Below, in pieces: positions 1 through 8,943 of a stretch of 64,000 nt of DNA. The stretch covers positions 434,001 to 498,000 of the forward strand of contig NZ_JAHA01000006.1 in the NCBI RefSeq assembly GCF_000526935.1, given 5' to 3'. The translations under genes were made by a program, and so were the position numbers. The notes beneath the pieces were generated by a model that saw only the letters and a list, made by a program, of their open reading frames with translations, did no database searches and had not been told where the DNA came from. Within the stretch, counting starts at the first letter, position 1; every line of letters begins with the position of its first letter. The DNA comes from Butyrivibrio sp. FCS014. Lineage in GTDB: Bacteria > Bacillota > Clostridia > Lachnospirales > Lachnospiraceae.

Positions 1-118
1 ATGTTATATTTTTCTAAAGTGAACGCAAAATAGTTAATCTGCGGTACAATAAAATAAGGTAATTATAAGTATTTATCGCTATTACATGGATTAACATACG
101 ATACCGAGGAGACAATTA

Positions 119-1762
119 ATGCGTTCGCTCAGAACCAGAATAACCGCAACGATGCTCTGTGTGATATTCATTGCTCTTGTGTTCACCACATTGCTGAGTG
201 CGATTTTCATACGAAGGACCGAGAGTCGAAAAACAGATCAGCTTCTTCTTATGCTCTGTAAGATGGGAGAGCAGAGTCTTGACTACTACTTTGACAGCGT
301 TCAGGACTCCGTGGACAGGGTATCTTCCTTTGTTGAAGAAGACCTGAAGGATACCAGTGATGAGGAGCTGGAGAAGCATATGCAGCGCGCCAGAGAATAC
401 TTTGGCATGATGGCTTCAAGGACCAAGGGCGTCCTGACTTACTATTACCGCATAGATCCTTCTGTTTCTTCGAAAGTAAAAGGCTTCTGGTACACGAACC
501 TCAGCGGAGGAGGCTTTGAAGAACATGAAGTGACGGATATCACCCTTTACGACGTGGATGATACATCAAAGCTGGTCTGGTTCACGGTCCCCAAGCATGA
601 GGGCAGATCCATCTGGCTTCCGCCTTATATAACAGACAATCTGGATGTGCGCGTTATTTCCTACGACGCTCCCGTTTACTGCAATGGGCAGTTCATCGGA
701 GTGGTGGGTATAGAGGTTGACTATTCCACCATGGCGCAGGAAGTGGACAGCATACAGTTTTACGACAACGGCTATGCTTTCCTTAGCGGGGCTGACGGCA
801 AGCTCTTTTACCACCCTCATATAGACGTTACGAGCGCGCCTTCGGATGCAAGCTACGCGATACCCTTTAGCATGGACGGAGACAGCTCTTTTGTCCGGTA
901 CAGCTATAACGGTGAGAAAAAAGAGGCAGTGTGGCTTCCTTTGAGCAACGGAATGCGCCTGATCGTCTCGGTTCCCGAATCTGAGACCAAGGGAGACTGG
1001 ATCGGGCTTATTCTGAACATCTCCCTGGGCGCTGTTTTGGTGCTGCTGATATCAAGTCTCTTCCTGATGCTTTACACCATGCGCATAACCAAGCCTCTTG
1101 AACAGCTTACTGAGGCGACGGAACAGGTTGAGAAGGGTAATTACGACGTTGACCTTCCTTATAATGAGGATGATGAACTGGGCAGACTTACCGGCTCCTT
1201 TAAAAATCTGTCGGATAACATGAGGGCCCACATCAGCGACCTTAGCGAGCAGGCATTTGTGGATTCTCTCACCCAGGTAAAAAACAAAGCTGCTTTTGCG
1301 AAGATCTCCGATGAACTGCAGCAGCAGATTGATAACGGGGCAAAAGAGACAGAGTTTGCCATTGGGGCTTTTGACTGCGACAGTCTTAAGGAGATAAATG
1401 ACCGCTACGGACACGACAAGGGCGATGAATATCTCAAAAACGCCTGCGCTGCCATAAGCGATGCATTTAAGCGAAGTCCCGTGTTCAGAATGGGCGGAGA
1501 TGAATTCTGTGTTATTTTCAGAAGAGGAGACTATAATCACAGGGGAGAACTCATAAGGCGCTTTGAGAAATCTGTTGAGAAGATCAATGCAGCAGCCAGT
1601 AACCCCTGGGAGAAAGTATGGATATCAAGCGGATTTGCGGAATTTGATCCTGCTTTGGACAAGGGGGTTGCCGATGTGCTTAAACGCGCTGATGAACTTA
1701 TGTATGAAAATAAACGCGAGAGAAAAAAGATTAAACGTGCCGTAACAGGCGATGTGGAGTAA
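119..1762 (+). CDS. Membrane diguanylate cyclase, Cache-HAMP-GGDEF
   Basis: Predicted sensor that makes cyclic-di-GMP from two GTP. A hydrophobic segment near residues 10-33 and a second near 297-320 bracket an extracytoplasmic region of about 260 residues of Cache type, the fold that usually binds small ligands. A HAMP linker (about 321-375) leads into a GGDEF domain with intact active-site motif RMGGDEF near residue 459. The residues where the inhibitory RxxD site should lie, nine before GG, read FKRS, so product inhibition at the I-site is probably absent. The start is ATG with GAGGAG eight bases upstream. It ends 3 bases before a second GGDEF gene, so the pair is co-transcribed. The ligand is unknown. 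Confidence 0.88.
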   Translation: MRSLRTRITATMLCVIFIALVFTTLLSAIFIRRTESRKTDQLLLMLCKMGEQSLDYYFDSVQDSVDRVSSFVEEDLKDTSDEELEKHMQRAREYFGMMASRTKGVLTYYYRIDPSVSSKVKGFWYTNLSGGGFEEHEVTDITLYDVDDTSKLVWFTVPKHEGRSIWLPPYITDNLDVRVISYDAPVYCNGQFIGVVGIEVDYSTMAQEVDSIQFYDNGYAFLSGADGKLFYHPHIDVTSAPSDASYAIPFSMDGDSSFVRYSYNGEKKEAVWLPLSNGMRLIVSVPESETKGDWIGLILNISLGAVLVLLISSLFLMLYTMRITKPLEQLTEATEQVEKGNYDVDLPYNEDDELGRLTGSFKNLSDNMRAHISDLSEQAFVDSLTQVKNKAAFAKISDELQQQIDNGAKETEFAIGAFDCDSLKEINDRYGHDKGDEYLKNACAAISDAFKRSPVFRMGGDEFCVIFRRGDYNHRGELIRRFEKSVEKINAAASNPWEKVWISSGFAEFDPALDKGVADVLKRADELMYENKRERKKIKRAVTGDVE

Positions 1763-1765
1763 AGC

Positions 1766-3271
1766 ATGATAAAAAGATTCTTTTTCCCAGCGGTTGATAA
1801 TGATGTCAGAGAGCTGATGGATGAAACCAGCACCAGAAATATAGAGAATATTTCTGCTATAGTGGCCATTTTTGAAACACTGACGCTGCTTTACTTTGTC
1901 ATGACCAGGAAGAGCTTTGGAAGTGAAGAATGGGCCAGTATTGCCAGCGTCCTCTTTTGCATAGTTTCCTGTCTGTGCGGGTTCCTTGTAACGAGAGCCA
2001 TGCTTAAGAAGGAGAAGATGAAACACCTCCGGGTAGCTGCACTCAATACTATATATCTGTTGCTGATGTCGATATGGTCTATGTGGTCGTCTTATCGGAA
2101 TTATATCAAGGGCGGGCAGATGCTGACTTTCTATGCGGTGGAGATCATGATGGTGATCTTCATCATTCTTGAGCCCTGGTTCAGTTCTATTCTGATGCTT
2201 GTCATATATTATACCCTTTACATCATTTTATATTCGGTTGATAAAGCAGCAGGTATAAATACCATTAATTATTCCGTTCTTGTACTTGTCTGCGCTATAG
2301 GCATGGGAATGCGTTATCATTCACTTCGCAAGGCTTCAGAGGCCAGAGTTCAGCTTGCAAAAGCCAAAGACTCGGAGCTGAAGGATAAGATGAACATACT
2401 TCAGGCCTTTGCAGACATCTATGACAAAGTAAATCTTATCGATTTTACCAACAATACCGAGATGTCCATGAGAGATAAGGAACAGACCAAATATTACATT
2501 GATTTCAAAACTCAGACCCACACCGTCATGACTCAGGGGCTGAGACCGGGAATCATGCCGGATCAGCTTAAGAGCTTTATTGAATTTACTGATATCAGTA
2601 CTGTGAGATCCCGGTTGGTAGGCAGGAAGCTTTTAAGTGATGACTTTATAAATGTGAAAGACGGGTGGTTCAGGGCTCAGTATATTCCCGTGGAAGTGGA
2701 TGAAAAAGGCGTTCCTCTGCGAGTTGTCTTTACCACCAGAAATGTTGACGATGAGAAACGGCGCGAGGAGCGGCTGGTTCGAATCGCCAGAACCGATGAG
2801 CTTACAAGGCTCTTTAACCGAAGAAGCTATGAAGAAGACCTTACCGAATATATGGAGAAAGGCCTGGGGGACGACTTTGTGATATTATCTGCGGACGTAA
2901 ACGGCCTTAAGAAGGTGAATGACACCATAGGGCATATTGCAGGGGATGAGATTATCAAAGGGGCTGCGGAATGTCTTTTGCTGGCTATAGGAAACAAGGG
3001 CAAGGTGTACAGAGTCGGCGGTGATGAATTTGCTGCCATTCTCCATACGCAGGATCCCGGGACGGTTTGCCGTGACATCGAGGCACAGGTAGACAACTGG
3101 AGCGGCAAATATTCCGATAAACTGTCAGTTTCCATCGGATATGCTTCAAGCAAGGAGAATGAAGGCCTTGACATCCATGACCTGGAGAAGAAGGCTGACG
3201 ATGAGATGTATCATTCAAAAGCCGAGTATTACCGAAAGAGCGGAGTCGATCGCAGATCCTCCAAAAGGTAG
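1766..3271 (+). CDS. Membrane diguanylate cyclase with multi-pass N-terminal sensor
   Basis: Residues about 30-190 contain five or six hydrophobic segments. They are followed by a linker helix near 195-215, a cytoplasmic PAS-like stretch (about 215-335) and a C-terminal GGDEF domain with RVGGDEF near residue 418. The I-site position reads GNKG, so canonical RxxD feedback is missing. The protein lies directly after another diguanylate cyclase, with its Shine-Dalgarno (GTGGAG) inside the upstream gene's end, implying translational coupling. The function as a cyclic-di-GMP synthase is well supported by the motif. The signal sensed by the membrane part is unknown. Confidence 0.86.
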   Translation: MIKRFFFPAVDNDVRELMDETSTRNIENISAIVAIFETLTLLYFVMTRKSFGSEEWASIASVLFCIVSCLCGFLVTRAMLKKEKMKHLRVAALNTIYLLLMSIWSMWSSYRNYIKGGQMLTFYAVEIMMVIFIILEPWFSSILMLVIYYTLYIILYSVDKAAGINTINYSVLVLVCAIGMGMRYHSLRKASEARVQLAKAKDSELKDKMNILQAFADIYDKVNLIDFTNNTEMSMRDKEQTKYYIDFKTQTHTVMTQGLRPGIMPDQLKSFIEFTDISTVRSRLVGRKLLSDDFINVKDGWFRAQYIPVEVDEKGVPLRVVFTTRNVDDEKRREERLVRIARTDELTRLFNRRSYEEDLTEYMEKGLGDDFVILSADVNGLKKVNDTIGHIAGDEIIKGAAECLLLAIGNKGKVYRVGGDEFAAILHTQDPGTVCRDIEAQVDNWSGKYSDKLSVSIGYASSKENEGLDIHDLEKKADDEMYHSKAEYYRKSGVDRRSSKR

Positions 3272-3321
3272 TGTTATCTGTTGCAAATAAACGCGTACAA
3301 CAAGGAGAAGGTGGTTAGAAC

Positions 3322-4188
3322 ATGGGAAAAGAGATTGCATCAGAATTTAAGATAGGATATATAGCACCGGGAGAAGTGGGAGCTTTCGGATCCCTGATAC
3401 TTCCCGAAGTAAGATCGCGCCTGGAAAAGGGCGAGCCCATTCTTGCGCTGGGCGTTACTTCCGGAAAAACTGCAATCGCAGTTGTCTGCGGTCAGGTCAT
3501 AGATGAATCAATATTTGATATCCTCTCGCTTTATGTTGCACCTGACTATCGGAGGCAAGGCGCAGCAACCCTTATGATGGATACACTGATTTCTGTCCTT
3601 CCCGAACAGATTGCCATAGTTACTGTCGATTTCGTATCAATGATCATGGAAGACAGGACACTTGACAGATTTTTGGGAAAATATGATGGATTTACAAAAA
3701 GCAATAGCGTATTAGGGATTTATGAGACCAACCTGAAGGGAATAATGGATTCCGATCCGGTTAAGAACGGGCGTTTCAGTTCCGGAGCTGTTTCTTTTTC
3801 CAAACTCTCAGATGCCGAGCTTACAGAGCTGGAAACCTTCGCGGCAACCAATGTTCTGGAAAGACCGGAAGACGGCTTTAGATCTCCCGATATTTTCTCG
3901 GAGTGCTCAATCCTTCTTAGAGAGGGAAAAGAAATAGTTGGCTACCTGGTGGCTGACGACTCCATGGGAGGCATGTTTACCATATCTGCTTTGTACTATG
4001 AAGACAATGATATGGACCTTCTGACGGAACTGCTATGTGCTTTTACGGATGCCGCATGCAGGAACAAACACTCAAAATCCATGACGATTTACATCCCTGC
4101 AGCAAGCTATGAGCTTGGGGAGGTGCTTTCACAGATGCTTCCCGGAGCCAAGAATCTGTCGCACAGTTACGAGTATATGCTGATATAA
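3322..4188 (+). CDS. GNAT-family N-acetyltransferase-like protein
   Basis: The first half carries a GNAT fold with the acetyl-CoA binding motif YRRQGAATL near residue 76, preceded by the beta strand typical of motif A. The second half (about 150-288) looks like a divergent second GNAT-like domain without a clear acetyl-CoA motif, so only one half may be catalytic. At 288 residues it is about twice a single GNAT domain. It is separated by 12 bases from the charged repeat protein downstream, whose AAGGAGG ribosome site overlaps its end, so the two are probably co-expressed. The substrate is unknown. Confidence 0.7.
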   Translation: MGKEIASEFKIGYIAPGEVGAFGSLILPEVRSRLEKGEPILALGVTSGKTAIAVVCGQVIDESIFDILSLYVAPDYRRQGAATLMMDTLISVLPEQIAIVTVDFVSMIMEDRTLDRFLGKYDGFTKSNSVLGIYETNLKGIMDSDPVKNGRFSSGAVSFSKLSDAELTELETFAATNVLERPEDGFRSPDIFSECSILLREGKEIVGYLVADDSMGGMFTISALYYEDNDMDLLTELLCAFTDAACRNKHSKSMTIYIPAASYELGEVLSQMLPGAKNLSHSYEYMLI

Positions 4189-4200
4189 GGAGGTTACAGC

Positions 4201-6510
4201 ATGGGCGATTTTTTTGAGGAAAACTTTGGCGCCATAAGGCTGGAAAAAGAGCGGGAAAAGCAGCGCCAGCAGCAGATGATACAGAAAGAGCGTGAAAAGG
4301 AAGACAGAGAGCTTAACGTGCACGTTCACTCAAGCGTTGAAGACTTTTTGCACGAAGGAATGACCAAGGATGAGATCTTCAATGAGGAGATGTCCGAACT
4401 TGCGGTTAAGGAATCTCAGCGCATACTGAATCGCGCTCAGGCGGAAGATGCTGCAGGCGGAGAACCTATGCAGGAATTTAAGCCTGTAAATAAGGGGTTC
4501 TGGGGCTGGGTACAGAGGATCAAGGATACCTTCAGGGCAAAGAAGGTTAGGAAAACACCTGAGTACAGGGAAAACCATCTTTTGGATTATATTGGCCTTC
4601 GTGTAGTGGAAAGGTCAAAAGAGAAATTTGATTTTGGCAATAAGGAAGTTGTTGCGATCACCCAGAAGATGGGAAAGAACGAAGAATTTCATAAAGACGA
4701 GTTTATAGATGGCAGATCTGTAGCTTCTATGTGCAAGCGATATCAAAAGGATAGCAAAGGGAAACCTGTCGGTCCTGAAGGAAAGGCTGCATATGAGTAC
4801 AATTCAAAAATGATCAAAGCCTTTATGAGTCACGATATTGAGCAAGTTAAGCCATATCTTCGTGATCTGGTAAGGGATGTTTTGAATTGTAAGCTGTCTA
4901 TCGGTCAGGCCAACTACCATTATCTGCAGGATCATCCTGAGGATCTGGTAGAAATGTCGAAAGCAACTTATCTTACTAATCTGCAAGATAAGGAGTGGCT
5001 TAAGCCATTCTTTGATAATCTGCCCAAACCTGTGCTCAAGATGCTTCAGGCGAAGAAACTTATGGCAGCAAGCATCCAGACGGTAATAACTCAGGTAGGG
5101 ATTGAACATGGCGTTAAGATGGAGGGAACTCAGGCGATTAAAAAGATTACGCCTGAAACCACTGAGGATGCTAAGGAACGCCAGAATATGGCAATGGTTG
5201 GGTATAAGAGCTATAAGTTTACTTATGTTGAGGCTGCAAGGAAAATATTATTGGGTGATGCACAAAAAAAGCTGAACGTCCAAGATGTTTCCGGCGGTGT
5301 GTTGCTTGATGAGAAGAAAGAGGAAGTAAAACAGGAGAACGTCAAGCAGGAAGAGAAGAAAGTAGAGATTAAGAAGGAAGAAGAAATTAAGAAGGAAGAA
5401 GAAAAGAAGGAAGAAATAAAGCAGGAGAATATCAAACAGGAAGAGAAGAAAGAAGAAAAGGTAGAGATAAAGAAGGAAGAAGAAAAGAAAGAGGAATTTA
5501 AGCAGGAAGAGAATAAGCAGGAAGAGAACAAACAGGAAGAAGAGCGCATAAAGGAAGAAGAGAGCAAGAAGGAAGAAGAGCGCATAAAGGAAGAAGAGCG
5601 CAAGAAAGAAGAAGAGCGTAAGAAGGAAGAAGAGCGCAAGAAAGAAGAAAAGCGTAAGAAGGAAGAAGAGCGCAAGAAAGAAGAAGAGCGTAAGAAGGAA
5701 GAAGAGCGCAAGAAAGAAGAAGAGCGTAAGAAGGAAGAAGAGCGCAAGAAGGAAGAGGAACGCAAGAAGGAAGAAGAACGCAAGAAAGAAGAGCGTAAGA
5801 AGGAAGAAGAGCGCAAGAAGGAAGAAGAGCGCAAGAAAGAAGAAGAGCGTAAGAAGGAAGAAGAGCGCAAGAAAGAAGAAGAGCGCAAGAAGGAAGAAGA
5901 GCGCAAGAAAGAAGAAGAGCGTAAGAAGGAAGAAGAGCGCAAGAAAGAAGAAGAGCGTAAGAAGGAAGAAGAGCGCAAGAAGGAAGAAGAGCGCAAGAAG
6001 GAAGAGGAACGCAAGAAGGAAGAAGAACGCAAGAAAGAAGAAGAGCGTAAGAAGGAAGAAGCGCGTAAGAAGGAAGAGGCGAAGAAAGCAGAATCAAAGA
6101 AAATTGAATTAAAGGGCGATTATAAAGCTAAGAGGACAACATTAATTAATAATTTCCCTGATGAAACTATAATGCGTAGGATTAAGGCGGGAGTAATGGT
6201 CACACAGCATTCGGTCAAGAATAAAGATGCCGATATTGAGGCATTTAAGATTCTGGTTGAAGATTGGGACAAGCTTATAAATGTACAAGAGAACTATAAT
6301 ACTTTTGAAGACAATGAAGAACAAAAGAGTAAAGAAAAGTTCTGTATAAAAGTTATAGATAGTTTTGCAACGGTGTTTAAGCTTGATGCCAAGAAAAATG
6401 CAAATGATTTGGCGAAAAAGATTCTGGACCGATATAATTTGCCCAAAGATATGATAACAACGCTCTTTATTCCGGTACTTGGCAAAGAGGATAAAAATCT
6501 ATTTAAATAA
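4201..6510 (+). CDS. Large charged repeat protein with predicted single alpha-helix
   Basis: No known function recognised. It has no signal peptide or membrane segment, so it is probably cytoplasmic. Residues 1-370 are non-repetitive and mostly helical. From about residue 370 to 636 the sequence is almost entirely Glu, Lys and Arg, with roughly 26 near-perfect hexads RKKEEE between nucleotides 5593 and 6063. The six-residue rather than seven-residue period points to an ER/K-type single alpha-helix rod, not a coiled coil. A C-terminal domain of about 130 residues follows. One unit is shortened to RKKEE. The DNA repeat is 18 bp long, prone to copy-number change and to assembly error. A strong AAGGAGG lies before the ATG. 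The opposite strand is open across the repeat only because of its composition. Confidence 0.75.
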   Translation: MGDFFEENFGAIRLEKEREKQRQQQMIQKEREKEDRELNVHVHSSVEDFLHEGMTKDEIFNEEMSELAVKESQRILNRAQAEDAAGGEPMQEFKPVNKGFWGWVQRIKDTFRAKKVRKTPEYRENHLLDYIGLRVVERSKEKFDFGNKEVVAITQKMGKNEEFHKDEFIDGRSVASMCKRYQKDSKGKPVGPEGKAAYEYNSKMIKAFMSHDIEQVKPYLRDLVRDVLNCKLSIGQANYHYLQDHPEDLVEMSKATYLTNLQDKEWLKPFFDNLPKPVLKMLQAKKLMAASIQTVITQVGIEHGVKMEGTQAIKKITPETTEDAKERQNMAMVGYKSYKFTYVEAARKILLGDAQKKLNVQDVSGGVLLDEKKEEVKQENVKQEEKKVEIKKEEEIKKEEEKKEEIKQENIKQEEKKEEKVEIKKEEEKKEEFKQEENKQEENKQEEERIKEEESKKEEERIKEEERKKEEERKKEEERKKEEKRKKEEERKKEEERKKEEERKKEEERKKEEERKKEEERKKEEERKKEERKKEEERKKEEERKKEEERKKEEERKKEEERKKEEERKKEEERKKEEERKKEEERKKEEERKKEEERKKEEERKKEEERKKEEERKKEEARKKEEAKKAESKKIELKGDYKAKRTTLINNFPDETIMRRIKAGVMVTQHSVKNKDADIEAFKILVEDWDKLINVQENYNTFEDNEEQKSKEKFCIKVIDSFATVFKLDAKKNANDLAKKILDRYNLPKDMITTLFIPVLGKEDKNLFK

Positions 6511-6526
6511 AACGAGTCATTAAAAA

Positions 6527-6580
6527 CACCGGGTATTTCGTCCTGACTCACTTAATACGTCCGGGCGAAATCCCCGGGTG
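6527..6580 (+). other. Long hairpin upstream of the methyltransferase gene
   Basis: CACCGGGTATTTCG pairs with CGAAATCCCCGGGTG across a loop of about 22 bases, giving a GC-rich stem of some 14 pairs with one bulge. No run of T follows, so it is not a standard intrinsic terminator. It lies in the leader of the methyltransferase gene and could be a processing, attenuation or repeat element. Confidence 0.5.
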
Positions 6581-6606
6581 AAGTATCCCTACATGAGGAC
6601 TATTGG

Positions 6607-7251
6607 ATGAAGCATGATTATGATGCTTTTTGGGAAAGCAGCTGGAATGAGGAAGATCCGGTCGAATTGTATGGATACCTTGAAGGCTATTACCAATTAA
6701 AAAGCAGGGAAATTGAAATCTTCAAGGAGCATGATATAGCGAAAGTCTGTGACGCCGCATGCGGCTTCGGAGCATATTCACTGGCCTTTGCGTCAAACGG
6801 TTTTAGTGTTCACAGCTTTGACATTTCGGAAACAGCCGTAAAGCTTACGATAAATGCACTTGAAAAATACGGAATCGATCCATCAAACGTCAAGGTGGCA
6901 AGCATTCTTGCTACCGGATATGCCGATAGCTCTTTTGACGGAGTGATAGCTCATGCGGTATTGGATCATCTGACACTTGAGGACGCGAAGAAAGCCCTGG
7001 CGGAGCTGTTTCGAATCACAAGATCCGGAGGCCTGATCTGGCTCTCATTTGATATTCCTGAAGAGGAAGACCTTAATGAAGTCCATGTCACGCTGGATGA
7101 CGGAACGCTGCTGTACACAGGTGAGGGCAGGAACGGAATGCTCTTTCGCCCCTACAATCCGGAGAGAATAGATGAACTTCTTAAAGACTATACGATAATC
7201 CACCGGGCAAAGAAGGGGGAGCGGGAATACGCTGTGATCCTGGAAAAGTGA
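6607..7251 (+). CDS. Class I SAM-dependent methyltransferase
   Basis: A 214-residue Rossmann-type methyltransferase. Motif I reads DAACGFGAYS near residue 49, with the acidic ribose-binding residue in FDIS about 20 residues later, and an HAVLDHL segment after motif II. These are typical of the small-molecule (methyltransferase 11/25) group. The substrate cannot be assigned. The ATG is preceded by AGGA at a usual distance and by a strong leader hairpin. It stands alone between the charged-repeat protein and a 200-nt tandem repeat. Confidence 0.75.
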   Translation: MKHDYDAFWESSWNEEDPVELYGYLEGYYQLKSREIEIFKEHDIAKVCDAACGFGAYSLAFASNGFSVHSFDISETAVKLTINALEKYGIDPSNVKVASILATGYADSSFDGVIAHAVLDHLTLEDAKKALAELFRITRSGGLIWLSFDIPEEEDLNEVHVTLDDGTLLYTGEGRNGMLFRPYNPERIDELLKDYTIIHRAKKGEREYAVILEK

Positions 7252-7329
7252 GGAAGTTCGGACAATTAGAGGATGATCGAAAATAATGAGTTTACTTGAT
7301 ATATTCCAGGACTTGTAAAAGCCTGTGGT

Positions 7330-7768
7330 GTGCCTAAGAAGTTTTAAATGGCATGTTTAGGCACAGGGGAAGCAGCCAAATGTCTTCTCCTGTGTGCCAA
7401 TAAAGGGATTATCCAAAGAGTTAAGCACACATGTTACAAGAATCATGTGCCTAAAATGGAACCATAAAAAGAATGCGGCACACTTTTTTAATATTAGCCT
7501 CATGATCAGCCTCATTAGCTTAATAAAAATGTGCCCCGGAAGCTTCGAATGGTAGATTTAGGCACAGGGGAAGCGGCCAAATGTCTTCTCCTATGTGCCG
7601 AGAAAGAGATTTTCCCAAGAGATAAGCACATGTGTTGCAAGAATCATGTGCCTAAAATGGAACCATAAAAAGAATGCGGCATACTTTTTGATATCAGCCT
7701 CATGATTGGCCTTATTAGCTTAATAAAAATGTGCCGCAGAAGCTGCAAAAGATACATTCAGGCACATA
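7330..7768 (+). repeat. Tandem ~200-nt structured non-coding repeat, 2.2 copies
   Basis: Unit 1 (7330-7530) and unit 2 (7531-7730) are about 80-85% identical. A third partial unit begins at 7731 and stops near 7768. Each unit opens with GTGCC and closes that arm with GGCAC about 30 bases later. A second hairpin pairs GGCACAGGGGAAG with CTTCTCCTRTGTGCC. A third pairs GCACATG with CATGTGC and is followed by the identical segment AAATGGAACCATAAAAAG. Differences between units fall mostly in loops or keep pairing. The repeats fill the gap between two convergent genes, and I see no credible reading frame in them. Confidence 0.75.
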
Positions 7769-7783
7769 CATCCGGATGGATTG

Positions 7784-8932
7784 TCATTTCCAGAAGCTGC
7801 CCCAGACTTTATCGCACAGCTCGACGCATTTTTCCTTGGAAAAAGAGCTGTCCTGTTCCCGGATGGCATTTTCCAAAGAAAGGCTTTGGGGATATCTGCT
7901 TAAAGGATAAACACATACGCCGCCGGGGGCGTGGGTCACATGGCACACCAGGGCCCTTACGCCGTAATCGGATATGACCACTTCGCCGCCGGCTCTTTTC
8001 TCAAGGGTTACCCCGGCCATGCCGCCCACCATCCGGTTGGAAACACCTCTTCCCGTGCCGGAAGTCCAGTTTACGAAGTTTCCAAGAGAATAGTACACAA
8101 GCATGTCTCCGCCGCCATGGTTGTTGCTGCATCCCGGCTTATCGTCTTCTATAAATTCAATTGGCTCTATAACATGAGGGTGGGTGCCAAGCACCAGGTC
8201 TGCTCCGCCTTCTCTTAATATCTTTGTCCATTTCTTCTGGGAAGAATCGATCCCGAGATTGTACTCTGTTCCCCAGTGAGGGCACACTATGGTAAAGTCA
8301 GCATTTGCCTCGGCAAATTCAAGGTCACTTTTCACCTTTGTTTCATCTAGCATATCCACTGCATAGGGCATATCCTTGGGTGCCGGAATCCCGTTGGTTC
8401 CGTAGGTGTAATTAAGGATTGCGATCCTGATGCCGTTTTTAGTGATGATGTCCACGGTGTTTTTCTGAGCTTCATCCTTGTTGATCCCAAGAACTGCGAT
8501 CTCAGGGTGATTCGCACTCCAGTAATCAAGGCTGTTTGTGATGCCTCTTTTCCCCTTATCAAGGGCGTGATTGGTGGCGTGGCACACAACGTCAAAGCCG
8601 GCCTTTGCCAGGGCATCGCCTATCTCATAAGGGGCGTTAAATGCCGGATAACCGGATATTCCCAGCTCTTTTCCACCGATGATCACTTCCTGGTTCACAA
8701 GGGCAAGATCCGCATCGCCGATCAGGGTCCTTGTCTTTGAAAAGATCGTATCGAAGTTGTAGTTTCCATCTTCATCGACACAAACTTCCTCTATGGGAGT
8801 GTGGAGAAGAATATCTCCAACCATGACTAAGGAGACCGTCTCCGGTTCGCTTGCCAGAGCAGTCTTTTGGGCGAAACAAAAAAGAAGTATGAAAATAAGT
8901 GCCGGTATTATGGGCTTTATTCTTGCTCGCAT
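7784..8932 (-). CDS. CapA-family protein (poly-gamma-glutamate/capsule type), secreted
   Basis: A 382-residue protein with an N-terminal signal peptide or anchor (hydrophobic about 8-27, then LASEPE). The family domain starts at VMVGDILLHTP and includes HATNHALDKG and GTHPHVIEPIE, which carry the metal-site histidines of the CapA metallophosphatase-like fold. CapA proteins act at the cell surface in polyglutamate or capsule synthesis. Other family members are uncharacterised, so the name does not prove a capsule. There are only 11 bases after the GH13 gene and no clear ribosome site, which suggests translational coupling. No capB or capC is nearby. Confidence 0.8.
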   Translation of the reverse strand: MRARIKPIIPALIFILLFCFAQKTALASEPETVSLVMVGDILLHTPIEEVCVDEDGNYNFDTIFSKTRTLIGDADLALVNQEVIIGGKELGISGYPAFNAPYEIGDALAKAGFDVVCHATNHALDKGKRGITNSLDYWSANHPEIAVLGINKDEAQKNTVDIITKNGIRIAILNYTYGTNGIPAPKDMPYAVDMLDETKVKSDLEFAEANADFTIVCPHWGTEYNLGIDSSQKKWTKILREGGADLVLGTHPHVIEPIEFIEDDKPGCSNNHGGGDMLVYYSLGNFVNWTSGTGRGVSNRMVGGMAGVTLEKRAGGEVVISDYGVRALVCHVTHAPGGVCVYPLSRYPQSLSLENAIREQDSSFSKEKCVELCDKVWGSFWK

Positions 8933-8943
8933 CGTATTTTAGT

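Noticed and set aside
1-118. Promoter for the first diguanylate cyclase (TACAAT at 45-50)
   Set aside because: No acceptable -35 at a usual distance, so not listed as a feature.
5223-6097. Long minus-strand frames (RSSSFL and LLSCALLPS repeats) opposite the charged repeat protein
   Set aside because: They are mirror images of the 18-bp repeat composition and have no ribosome site or family resemblance.
6527-6580. Hairpin as terminator of the repeat-protein gene
   Set aside because: No T run on either strand, so kept as an unexplained structure.
7702-7977. Plus-strand frame between the tandem repeat and capA
   Set aside because: It overlaps capA antisense, has no ribosome site, and its first part lies in the repeat.
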